The notes below the pieces were generated by a model. The model was not told where the DNA came from. It ran no database searches and worked only from the letters and a program-made list of their open reading frames with translations. Position numbers and translations under genes: made by a program. A DNA stretch of 64,000 nucleotides from Arthrobacter sp. ISL-5 (GTDB lineage Bacteria > Actinomycetota > Actinomycetes > Actinomycetales > Micrococcaceae): contig NZ_JAGGPM010000023.1 of the NCBI RefSeq assembly GCF_018613835.1, positions 141,746-205,745 of the forward strand, written 5' to 3'. Within the stretch, counting starts at the first letter, position 1, and the number at the start of each line of letters is the position of its first letter. Below are positions 48,513 through 55,763 of this stretch, one piece after another.

Positions 48513-49967
48513 ATGGGCATCCGAACCGGCCAGCAGTTCCTGGACAAACTCAACGCCATGACGCCCCACATCGTGATTGACGGCGAGGTGGTCAGCGAAA
48601 AAGTCGCGGAGCACCCCGCCTTCCGCAATGTGGCGCGGTCCTACGCGAAGCTGTTCGACATGCAGCATGACAAGCAGCACCAGGAGGCGCTGACCTACGC
48701 GTCGCCCACCACGGGGGACCTGGTGAACGCATCCTTCCTGGTGCCGCGGACTGTCGAGGACCTGCAGCACCGGCGCCGCGCAATCTCCACCTGGGCGGAA
48801 GCCACCAACGGATTCCTGGGCCGCACGGGGGACTATATGAACTCGGCCCTCACGGCCCTGGGCACGGCGGAGAAGTGGTTCGCTCAGGCTGATCCCAAGT
48901 TTGCCGAGAACATCCGCAACTACTATGAGTGGGCCCGCGAAAACGACACCCTGGCTACGCACACGCTGATTCCGCCGCAGGTCAACCGGTCAGTGTCCGG
49001 CTCCGAGCAGCTCGGCGGCCAGCTTACCGCCCACATCGTGGAGGAGCGCGAGGACGGCATTGTCATCCGCGGCGCCCGCATGCTGGCCACCATCGCGCCC
49101 ATTGCTGACGAACTGCTCGTCTTCCCGTCCACGGTGCTGCGCGGCACCCCTGAGGATGCGCCCTATTCCTTCGCCTTTGCCATTCCCAACGACGCGCCGG
49201 GACTGCGGTACCTGTGCCGCACCTCGCTCTATAACGGGGGCAGCACCCACGACGAGCCGCTGGCCTCCCGCTACGAGGAAATGGATGCGGTGGCCATTTT
49301 CGATGACGTCTTCGTCCCGAGCGAACGCATCTTCATGCTCGGGAACCCCCAGCTCTGCAACTCCTTCTACGCCGAGACCGGTGCGGGTGCCCTCATGACC
49401 CACCAGGTGGTCACCCGGACCATAGCGAAGAGCGAATTCTTCCTTGGCCTGGCCTCGGAGCTCGCCGATTCGATCGGCATCGACGGGTTCCAGCACATCC
49501 AGGAGGACATCGCCGAACTGATTATCGACGTCGAGATCGGCAAGGCCCTGGTGCGCGCGTCCGAGGCCGACGCGGAGCTCAATGAGGCCGGTGTCATGCT
49601 GCCGAAGTGGACCACCCTGAATGCCGCGCGGAACTGGTATCCCAAGATGGCCCAGCGTTTTCCGCAGATCATCCGGAAATTCTCCGCCTCAGGGCTCATG
49701 GCGCTGCCCGGCGAAGCCGACGTGAACAGCGAGGCGCGGGCGGACATCGACCTGTATCTGCAGGGGAAGACCCTCACGGGACCCGAGCGGGTGCGTCTCT
49801 TCAAACTCGCCTTCGACGCCTCGATCTCAGGCTTCTCCGGCCGCCAGTCCCTCTACGAGTACTTCTTCTTCGGGGACCCGGTGCGGATGGCCAGCGCCCT
49901 CGTCAACACCTACGACCGCGAACCGGTCAGGGCCAGGCTCCGGGAATTCCTGAACCGGGCCGACTAA
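48513..49967 (+). CDS. HpaB-family FADH2-dependent aromatic hydroxylase
   Basis: 484 aa, the size of 4-hydroxyphenylacetate 3-monooxygenase large subunit. Seen: RNVARSYAKLFDMQHD, YASPTTGDLVNASFLVPRTVEDLQHRR, the RTGDYMNSALTA active-site region, and GARMLATIAPIADELLVFPS. The enzyme would hydroxylate a phenol using reduced flavin from the neighbouring reductase and O2. Substrate could be 4-hydroxyphenylacetate, nitrophenol, chlorophenol or another phenol; it cannot be settled by eye. Shine-Dalgarno ggag precedes the ATG. Confidence 0.9.
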   Translation: MGIRTGQQFLDKLNAMTPHIVIDGEVVSEKVAEHPAFRNVARSYAKLFDMQHDKQHQEALTYASPTTGDLVNASFLVPRTVEDLQHRRRAISTWAEATNGFLGRTGDYMNSALTALGTAEKWFAQADPKFAENIRNYYEWARENDTLATHTLIPPQVNRSVSGSEQLGGQLTAHIVEEREDGIVIRGARMLATIAPIADELLVFPSTVLRGTPEDAPYSFAFAIPNDAPGLRYLCRTSLYNGGSTHDEPLASRYEEMDAVAIFDDVFVPSERIFMLGNPQLCNSFYAETGAGALMTHQVVTRTIAKSEFFLGLASELADSIGIDGFQHIQEDIAELIIDVEIGKALVRASEADAELNEAGVMLPKWTTLNAARNWYPKMAQRFPQIIRKFSASGLMALPGEADVNSEARADIDLYLQGKTLTGPERVRLFKLAFDASISGFSGRQSLYEYFFFGDPVRMASALVNTYDREPVRARLREFLNRAD

Positions 49968-50101
49968 ATGTACAGGCACCAAAAGATTTAAGTGCGATCC
50001 ATCACAATTTCATAGTATCCTTCATACCAACTGACCGTTCGATCAGTAAATCGCTCGGCACCCAACCCCGGCAGTATCTCTGCCCCAGCCACGGAGTTCC
50101 A

Positions 50102-51433
50102 ATGACCGCAGCTTCTTCCGTTGATTCCGAGACCGGCCCCAGCAGTAAGCACGAGGAACGCAAGGTCCTCGCGGGAACGCTGGTCGGCACCACCATTGAG
50201 TGGTACGACTTCTTCATCTTTGCCCAGCTGACGGGAACGCTGCTTTCCCCGCTCTTCCTGACCCCGCTGCAGCAGTCCAACCCCGGCCTTGCGCAGATTC
50301 TCTCCTTCGCCCTCATCGGCATCAGCTTCCTCTTCCGGCCGCTCGGTGCCGTCATTGCCGGCCACCTCGGTGACAGGCTGGGACGCAAGGCAATGCTTGT
50401 GTTCACACTCGTCATGATGGGGGCCGCAACGTCCCTGATCGGCATCCTGCCGACCTACAAGGACATCGGCGTCTGGGCACCGATCCTGCTGATCACCCTC
50501 CGGATCATTCAAGGCTTCTCAGCCGGTGGCGAGTGGGGCGGAGCTGCCCTGATGGCCGTGGAGCACGCGCCGATGAGCAAGCGCGGAATCTTCGGCGCAT
50601 ATCCCCAGATCGGCGTGCCCATCGGCATGATCCTCGCGACAGGCCTGCTGTTCTTCCTCAACTCCAGCATGTCCAAGGAAGACTTTGCCTCCTGGGGCTG
50701 GCGTGTGCCGTTCCTGCTCTCCATCGTGCTGATCGTCGTCGGATACCTGATCCGGCGGGCCGTGGCGGAAAGCCCCGTCTTCCGCGAGATGGCCGCCCGC
50801 AAGGCTGAGAGCAAGGCGCCTCTGGGGGAGCTCATCCGCCACCACAAGAAGCCGGTCCTCTACTCAACGCTGATCTTTATCGCCAACAACGCCGCGGGTT
50901 ACCTGCTGATCGCCTTCTTCATCTCTTATGCCACCAGGGCCCTGCAGATGCCCGTGCCCCAGGTATTGCTCGCCACGACCCTTGCATCCTTTGGCTGGCT
51001 GATCTTCACACTGGCCGGCGGCTGGCTTTCGGACCGCATCGGCCGCGTCAAGACCTTTCTGACGGGCTACGCCATCATCTTCGTCTGGATGATCCCGATG
51101 TTCGCGCTCATCGACACCAGAAACATCTGGCTTTATGGCGTGGCGCTGTTTGTCCTGACGATCGGCCTGGGCCTTTCCTACGGCCCCATGTCCGCCATGT
51201 ATGCCGAGATGTTCCCCGCGAACGTGCGGTATTCCGGCATCTCCATCGGCTATGCGTTCGGCGCGATCCTCGGCGGGGCATTCGCCGCCACGATTGCTGA
51301 ATCGCTGCTGCAGAGCACCAAGTGGACCGGATCCATTGGCATCTACATCATGATCCTCTGCGTGATCTCCGCCGTCGGCGTACTGCTGGCGAAGGAGACC
51401 AAGGGCCGGCTGCTCGGCGTCAGCCGGCACTGA
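50102..51433 (+). CDS. MFS transporter, metabolite:H+ symporter (MHS) family
   Basis: 443 aa, twelve helices. MHS features: VGTTIEWYDFFIFAQLTGTLLSPLF, FRPLGAVIAGHLGDRLGRK, RIIQGFSAGGEWGGAALMAVEHAP, GWRVPFLLS and FGWLIFTLAGGWLSDRIGR. Likely takes up the aromatic or other organic acid used by the hydroxylase upstream. The ATG at 50102 is used; the frame is open upstream only as the shadow of the monooxygenase gene. The 134-bp gap before it contains an imperfect palindrome ctgaccgttcgatcag and a possible separate promoter. Confidence 0.9.
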   Translation: MTAASSVDSETGPSSKHEERKVLAGTLVGTTIEWYDFFIFAQLTGTLLSPLFLTPLQQSNPGLAQILSFALIGISFLFRPLGAVIAGHLGDRLGRKAMLVFTLVMMGAATSLIGILPTYKDIGVWAPILLITLRIIQGFSAGGEWGGAALMAVEHAPMSKRGIFGAYPQIGVPIGMILATGLLFFLNSSMSKEDFASWGWRVPFLLSIVLIVVGYLIRRAVAESPVFREMAARKAESKAPLGELIRHHKKPVLYSTLIFIANNAAGYLLIAFFISYATRALQMPVPQVLLATTLASFGWLIFTLAGGWLSDRIGRVKTFLTGYAIIFVWMIPMFALIDTRNIWLYGVALFVLTIGLGLSYGPMSAMYAEMFPANVRYSGISIGYAFGAILGGAFAATIAESLLQSTKWTGSIGIYIMILCVISAVGVLLAKETKGRLLGVSRH

Positions 51434-51457
51434 CGGATCTGCGGTAAGCAGTCAGTT

Positions 51458-51500
51458 CGCGGGTGCGGGTCCGGGCCGATGGTCCGGGCCCGCACCCGCG
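51458..51500. terminator. Bidirectional hairpin terminator
   Basis: A 12-bp stem (cgcgggtgcggg at 51458-51469 with its complement at 51489-51500) with a further inner ccgg pairing, between the convergent MHS transporter and phosphoribosyltransferase genes. Confidence 0.8.
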
Positions 51501-51501
51501 C

Positions 51502-52155
51502 TCAGGGCTGGGCGCCCCGCAGCAGGCCGATGGCTTCGTCGTCGGTCAGCTGGTCGAAATGCCGGTAGAAGCTGCCCACGGCCCGGAACTTGCCGGGCAG
51601 GTGCAGGCACAGGACGTCGCAAACCCGGGAGAGCGACTGCTCGGCCTCAATCGATCCGACCGGGGCGGCGGCGACGACGCTCGCGGCCCCCGATGAACGA
51701 ACGGCCTCGACGGCGGCCCGCATGGTGGCGCCGGTGGCCAGGCCGTCGTCGACCAGCAACGCCGTTTTCCCGCGGACTTCATGGTTGATGCCGGGGTACT
51801 TTTCGACGCGGCGCAAGAGTTCTTCCCGTTCACGGATTTCCACATCGTCCAGCCACGCCTGCCGGACGCCGTTTTCCAGGATGCGCGCCACGAGCGGCCT
51901 GTTGAGCAGCCGGACAATCCTGCCTCCGGAGTAGGCCAGGGCGCCATAGGCCGTCTCGTCGTGGCCGGGGATGCCGAGTTTCCTGACAAGGACCGCACCG
52001 AGCGGAAGATGCAGGACGTTCGCCGCCGCGGCCGCCACCGGAATGCCCCCGCGTGCCAGTCCCAGCAGCACGGTGTCCGGCCGATCGCGGAACTGCGGCA
52101 GTGCCGCCGCGAGCCGCAGCCCGGCTTCATCCCGGTCTTCAAAAACCATGCCCAT
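51502..52155 (-). CDS. Phosphoribosyltransferase-fold protein
   Basis: 217 aa of the COG1926-type PRTase group. PRPP-binding loop ALLVDDGLATGATMRAAVEA is clear, with GLARGGIPVAAAAANVL and VRKLGIPGHDETAYGAL. Substrate unknown; members are often labelled 'predicted phosphoribosyltransferase'. Possibly the last gene of the 2-oxoacid dehydrogenase unit (86 nt gap), though a link in function is not evident. Confidence 0.85.
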   Translation of the reverse strand: MGMVFEDRDEAGLRLAAALPQFRDRPDTVLLGLARGGIPVAAAAANVLHLPLGAVLVRKLGIPGHDETAYGALAYSGGRIVRLLNRPLVARILENGVRQAWLDDVEIREREELLRRVEKYPGINHEVRGKTALLVDDGLATGATMRAAVEAVRSSGAASVVAAAPVGSIEAEQSLSRVCDVLCLHLPGKFRAVGSFYRHFDQLTDDEAIGLLRGAQP

Positions 52156-52241
52156 GCGTTCCTCTTCCGGAGTCTCCGCCCGTCAAATCCAGCCTACCGC
52201 CCGCCGGCCACGCCGCGCGGGCCAAGTCTGCCGGACGGCTG

Positions 52242-53072
52242 CTAGCTGCCGAGGAACGCGACGGCCGCCTGTTTGAAGGCCCGGCTGGTGATGGCATTCG
52301 TGTGGTTCCGGCCGGGAAGCACCAGCTGTTCGGCCATGGATCCGGAGGTCGCGGCCAGTTCCGCAAGCCGGGGCATCGAGGCCGCGCGTTCATCGTTTTC
52401 GCCTGCCACCAGCAGCATGGGCATGTGCGGCACTGCTTCGGCGGGGTCGTAAGGTTCGCCCTTGATGGCCTCGACCAGGGACAGCAGCGCGAAGATGTTG
52501 TTGCTCGGCAGCGCCTGCGCCATCTTGAGGAGCCCGGCCGTGGATTCGTCGGCGATGGGCGTGCCGTCGGCAAGGTACCGCTGGGCTGCCACGAGGTCGA
52601 ACTCGGCAAGCGGATCAGCCATGTTGGGTCCGCCGAGGACGATCCGGTGCACAATTTCCGGCTGCGTGGCGCCGAACTCCCAGGCGAGCCGGGATCCGAG
52701 CGAGTACCCGATCACGTCCAGGCCGCTGGAAGGGTCACCCGCGCGCACCGGCCGCACGCCGGCGTCAAACGCTATCTGGAGGAGGTCCGCCCGCATCCGG
52801 CTGGGCGAGTAGGAGTCCATGTCCTCCGGGGCGCCGCTGCGGCCGTGGCCCGGCAGGTCCACGGTGATGACCCGCCTCCCCGCCGCGAGCAGTGCGGAGA
52901 GCCAGCCGGTGTCCTCCCAGTTCAGCTTGCTGGAGGAGGAAAAGCCGTGGATCAGCAGGATGGGGCGGAGGCCGGCGTCGGCATCGGGATCGTGCACCTC
53001 GACGTACAGCTGGGGATCGGTGCCCTCTACGGTGTGGGAGTGCTGTTCGCCGGTGTGCCTGCCGCTCATCAT
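52242..53072 (-). CDS. Alpha/beta hydrolase in 2-oxoacid dehydrogenase operon
   Basis: 276-aa alpha/beta hydrolase. Seen: ILLIHGFSSSSKLNW, VDLPGHGRSGAPEDMDSYS, the nucleophile elbow GYSLGS, the acid in LLVAGENDERA and the probable catalytic histidine in LPGRNHTNA. The ATG at 53072 with gagga 6-7 nt upstream is favoured; ATG 53084, which overlaps the lipoyl gene, is possible. It directly follows the lipoyl-only gene and may act as its acyl-transfer or hydrolase partner, by comparison with the fused AcoC type. Confidence 0.85.
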   Translation of the reverse strand: MMSGRHTGEQHSHTVEGTDPQLYVEVHDPDADAGLRPILLIHGFSSSSKLNWEDTGWLSALLAAGRRVITVDLPGHGRSGAPEDMDSYSPSRMRADLLQIAFDAGVRPVRAGDPSSGLDVIGYSLGSRLAWEFGATQPEIVHRIVLGGPNMADPLAEFDLVAAQRYLADGTPIADESTAGLLKMAQALPSNNIFALLSLVEAIKGEPYDPAEAVPHMPMLLVAGENDERAASMPRLAELAATSGSMAEQLVLPGRNHTNAITSRAFKQAAVAFLGS

Positions 53073-53073
53073 G

Positions 53074-53403
53074 TCAGTCCTCATCAAGTACGGCGCTCAG
53101 GCGGACCCGGCGCTTCGGTGCCTCTTCCTTCGGGACGGTGCCCACGATGCCGGCGGTGTTGTCCGGCACCTCAAACACAATCAGGGGCTCACCGACATTG
53201 ATCTTGTCGCCGGGCCCGCCGTAGATACGCACCACTTTACCTGCCTGCGGACTGGGCAATTCAACCGCGGATTTGGTGGTTTCCACCTCCACGAGCGGCT
53301 GGTTGCGCTCCACCTGTTCGCCGGGGGAAACCAGCCATTCCAGGACGGTTGCCTCGATCAAGCCTTCGCCCAGATCCGGGAGCGGGAAAGATATTTCAGC
53401 CAC
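53074..53403 (-). CDS. Stand-alone lipoyl-domain protein (E2-like, no catalytic domain)
   Basis: 109 aa. A complete lipoyl domain (ISFPLPDLGEGLIEATVLEWLV, VEVETTKSAVELPSP with the lipoyl-lysine in TTKSAV) followed by about 30 residues of linker (VPKEEAPKRRVRLSAVLDED). The peripheral-binding and acyltransferase domains of normal E2 proteins (about 400-550 aa) are missing, and no continuation is seen in other frames. The start GTG 53403 with ggag upstream overlaps the E1-beta stop by 8 nt; the frame is open to 53448. Confidence 0.88.
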   Translation of the reverse strand: MAEISFPLPDLGEGLIEATVLEWLVSPGEQVERNQPLVEVETTKSAVELPSPQAGKVVRIYGGPGDKINVGEPLIVFEVPDNTAGIVGTVPKEEAPKRRVRLSAVLDED

Positions 53404-54460
53404 GTCGGTACTCCAATACTCGCTGGATGCCGAAAAGAATCCGGTCAATGTTGGGAATGTATTCGTCCTCGAGGTCCCCGGACGGGTACGGGACGTCGAA
53501 GCCGGTCACCCGCTCCACCGGCGCCTTGAGCGTGTCGAAACAGCCGTGCGTGATCAGCTGGGCCACTTCGGCCCCCAGCCCCGAGGTCAGCGGCGCCTCA
53601 TGGACGACGACGGCGCGCCGCGTCTTGCGCACGGACGTCACCAGCGCGTCGGCGTCGATCGGCTTGAGCCAGCGCAGGTCCAGGACCTCGACGTCGATGC
53701 CGTCCTCGGCGGCGAGTTCGGCCACCTGCAAGCAGCGGGACACCATGGCACCCCAGGCAACCAGCGTCAGGTGGCGGCCTTCCCGCATGACCTTGGCGCC
53801 GGTGGGCGATCCGGTGCCGGGGGCATCTGCGGTACTGAAGTCGACGTCGCCCTTCTGCCAGTACCGGGACTTCGGCTCCATGAAGATCACCGGGTCCGGG
53901 CGCGTGGCGGCGTACTTGAGGAGGTGGTAGGCCTCGTGCGGGTTCGACGGCGAGACCACCTTCAGCCCCGGCACGTGCGCGAACAGGGCCTCCAGGCTCT
54001 CCCCGTGGTGTTCGGGTGCGCGGATGCCCCCGAAGCTGGGCACGCGCAGCGTGATGGGCATCGGCAGCTTGCCGCGGCTGCGGTAGTTCATCCGGGCGAT
54101 CTGGCACACGATCTGGTTGATGGCGGGGTAGGCGAAGCCGTCGAACTGCACCTCCGGAATGGGGTGGAAGCCGGCCATCGCGAGACCCACGGACATGCCC
54201 AGGATGCCGGATTCGGCCAGCGGCGTATCGAAGACACGGTTTTCGCCGTGCTTGGACTGCAGCCCGTCGGTGATGCGGAAGACGCCGCCCAGCCTGCCGC
54301 AGTCCTCGCCCAAGATCACCGCCTTGGGGTTTTCCGCCAGCACCTCGTCCAGTGCGCGGTTGAGCGCCTGCTGCATGGACAGAGTGGCGGTGTGGTTGCC
54401 GTGTGCCTCCGTGCCGGGTGATTGCGCGTCCGGTGATTGAGCCTGTCGAAATCCCGTCAT
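53396..54460 (-). CDS. 2-oxoacid dehydrogenase E1 component, beta subunit
   Basis: 354 aa. Seen: MQQALNRALDEVLAENPKAVILGEDCGRLGGVFRITDGL, FDTPLAESGILGMSVGLAMAGFHPIPEVQF, APEHHGESLEALFAHVPGLKVVSPS and the C-terminal WLKPIDADALV. With E1-alpha it decarboxylates a 2-oxoacid using thiamine diphosphate and reductively acylates the lipoyl domain. The first about 20 residues (GFRQAQSPDAQSP) are coded by a repeat-like sequence and are not conserved. Starts 13 nt after the E1-alpha stop. Confidence 0.9.
   Translation of the reverse strand: MTGFRQAQSPDAQSPGTEAHGNHTATLSMQQALNRALDEVLAENPKAVILGEDCGRLGGVFRITDGLQSKHGENRVFDTPLAESGILGMSVGLAMAGFHPIPEVQFDGFAYPAINQIVCQIARMNYRSRGKLPMPITLRVPSFGGIRAPEHHGESLEALFAHVPGLKVVSPSNPHEAYHLLKYAATRPDPVIFMEPKSRYWQKGDVDFSTADAPGTGSPTGAKVMREGRHLTLVAWGAMVSRCLQVAELAAEDGIDVEVLDLRWLKPIDADALVTSVRKTRRAVVVHEAPLTSGLGAEVAQLITHGCFDTLKAPVERVTGFDVPYPSGDLEDEYIPNIDRILFGIQRVLEYRRG
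54431..54455 (-). repeat. Repeat-like motif inside the start of the E1-beta gene
   Basis: On the minus strand the bases after the ATG read TTTCGACAGGCTCAATCAC followed by a related CAATCACC. Sequences of the form TTTCGACAGGCTCAACCAC are, as I recall, common extragenic repeats in Micrococcaceae and related actinobacteria. Here it is translated as residues 4-10. Confidence 0.5.
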
Positions 54461-54473
54461 GGTTCCTGCGCTC

Positions 54474-55511
54474 CTAGACATGTTCGGACTCCTCTCGCCA
54501 GCTGGCGGCCTGGTTCTGCAGCGCGGGGGTGGTTTCCTGGAAGACGAGGCCAAACATCTCGCTGCCCGGCCGCGGACCGAGCGCTTCGATGCCTTCGCGG
54601 ATGGATGTTTCCTCGGCTGCCGCGGCGGCCTGCGCCGCGGCGAAGAACGCGTCGTCGGCGATGCCGTCGTCCAGCAGCCGCCGGCGAAGGCGGCGCAGCG
54701 GGTCCTCGCCCGCGCCGGACCGCTCCTCGTCCAGGGAGCGGTAGCGTCCGGGATCATCGGACGTGGAGTGCGGGCCGCGGCGGTAGGTCATGGCCTCCAC
54801 CACCACGGGCCCGTTGCCGGAGCGGCAGTGGGCGATGGCCCGCCGGGTGGCCTCAAGCACGGCGACGACGTCGTTCCCGTCAACCTGGACGCCGGGAATG
54901 CCGTAGCCGGCGGCACGGGCGGCGACGGAGCCGCCCGCAACCTGGCGCTCGGTGGGGACGGAGATGGCCCAGCCGTTGTTCTGGACGAAGAAAACCACCG
55001 GTGCCTTCATGACGGCCGCGAAGTTCATCGCCTCATGGACGTCGCCCTGCGAGGAGGCGCCGTCGCCCAGGTAGGCGAGCGCAACGCCGTCGTTCTGTTC
55101 GAGCGTCTGGCCGTGGGCCCACCCCACCGCATGCAGCACCGAACCGGCCACCACGGCCTGGATCGGCGCGAGGCGTGACTTGACCGGATCGTAGAGTCCG
55201 CCGTGCCACGTGGCCTTGTGGGTGGACATGTATGCCACCATGTCCACGCCCATGGCCCGGGCCACGCCCATCTCTCGGTAGGTGGGGAAAACAAAGTCGC
55301 GGGCGGTATCGACCGCGTAGCCGCTGCCCACCTGGGCGGCCTCCTGGCCGAGCTCGGGGGCGTAGCCGGGGATGATGCCCTGCCGCTGCCACGCCACGGC
55401 CGAGACGTCGAGGTGGCGGACCGCGGCCATCAGCGAGTACAGCTCACGCAGCTGGTCAGGGGTGGGCGGGGGAGCGGCGTTGCCGTCGTCCGGAAGGGGC
55501 AGGGTGTCCAT
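54474..55511 (-). CDS. 2-oxoacid dehydrogenase E1 component, alpha subunit
   Basis: 345 aa, ThDP-binding. Seen: LYSLMAAVRHLDVSAVAWQRQG, GQEAAQVGSGYAV, FPTYREMGVARAMGV, the ThDP motif LAYLGDGASSQGDVHEAMNFAAV and FFVQNNGWAISVPTERQ. First gene of E1-alpha, E1-beta, lipoyl, hydrolase. Resembles branched-chain or pyruvate dehydrogenase E1; which 2-oxoacid is used is not clear. Start ATG 55511 (MDTLPLPDDGN) is chosen; the frame is open a further 12 codons. Confidence 0.92.
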   Translation of the reverse strand: MDTLPLPDDGNAAPPPTPDQLRELYSLMAAVRHLDVSAVAWQRQGIIPGYAPELGQEAAQVGSGYAVDTARDFVFPTYREMGVARAMGVDMVAYMSTHKATWHGGLYDPVKSRLAPIQAVVAGSVLHAVGWAHGQTLEQNDGVALAYLGDGASSQGDVHEAMNFAAVMKAPVVFFVQNNGWAISVPTERQVAGGSVAARAAGYGIPGVQVDGNDVVAVLEATRRAIAHCRSGNGPVVVEAMTYRRGPHSTSDDPGRYRSLDEERSGAGEDPLRRLRRRLLDDGIADDAFFAAAQAAAAAEETSIREGIEALGPRPGSEMFGLVFQETTPALQNQAASWREESEHV

Positions 55512-55569
55512 AGCTGTGACCCTAGTCACCGCGCCCCCGCCGGGCAATCAGCTCCGCGAACACTGATCA

Positions 55570-55590
55570 GACTGTCAATACTGCACAGTC
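55570..55590. promoter_or_regulatory. Inverted repeat upstream of the E1-alpha gene
   Basis: gactgt (55570-55575) and acagtc (55585-55590) are complementary with a 9-nt spacer, about 60-80 nt before the E1-alpha start. On the minus strand a possible -35 (ttgact) and weak -10 (tgatca) overlap it, so it may be an operator. The regulator is unknown; an AsnC-family gene lies at 57339. Confidence 0.4.
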
Positions 55591-55595
55591 AAACA

Positions 55596-55630
55596 CGGGA
55601 GGGGCTGCACAAATTGTGCAGCCCCTCCCG
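55596..55630. terminator. Strong hairpin between permease and E1-alpha genes
   Basis: A perfect 17-bp inverted repeat (cgggaggggctgcacaa at 55596-55612 with its complement at 55614-55630) with almost no loop. It lies after the permease gene and before the E1-alpha promoter, both on the minus strand, so it is a likely terminator for the permease. Confidence 0.7.
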
Positions 55631-55688
55631 GGGTGCTCGGCCGGGTGTCCGGCCAGGCACTAGTCCGTTGCGGACCCGGCGCCTCCCC

Positions 55689-55756
55689 GCCCAACTGGGT
55701 CGCAGAAGATGCCGTTATGAGAGCTGAGAACGGCGTGTGCTGCTACCTAGTTGGGC
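55689..55756. repeat. 68-bp palindromic element, copy 2
   Basis: Ends gcccaact (55689-55696) and agttgggc (55749-55756) are perfect complements; the right inner arm (gctgagaacggcgtg, about 55724-55738) matches copy 1, while the left arm has decayed (about 8 of 25 positions unpaired). It lies 7 nt beyond the stop of the permease gene. A 23-bp sequence (ctagtccnttgcgga...) is present on both sides, 55660-55682 and 55764-55786, 21 of 23 identical. Confidence 0.8.
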
Positions 55757-55763
55757 CGGCGTG

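Noticed and set aside
52242..53403. Truncated or frameshifted conventional E2
   Set aside because: Sequence downstream of the lipoyl domain reads as a complete alpha/beta hydrolase, not as a peripheral-binding or acyltransferase domain.
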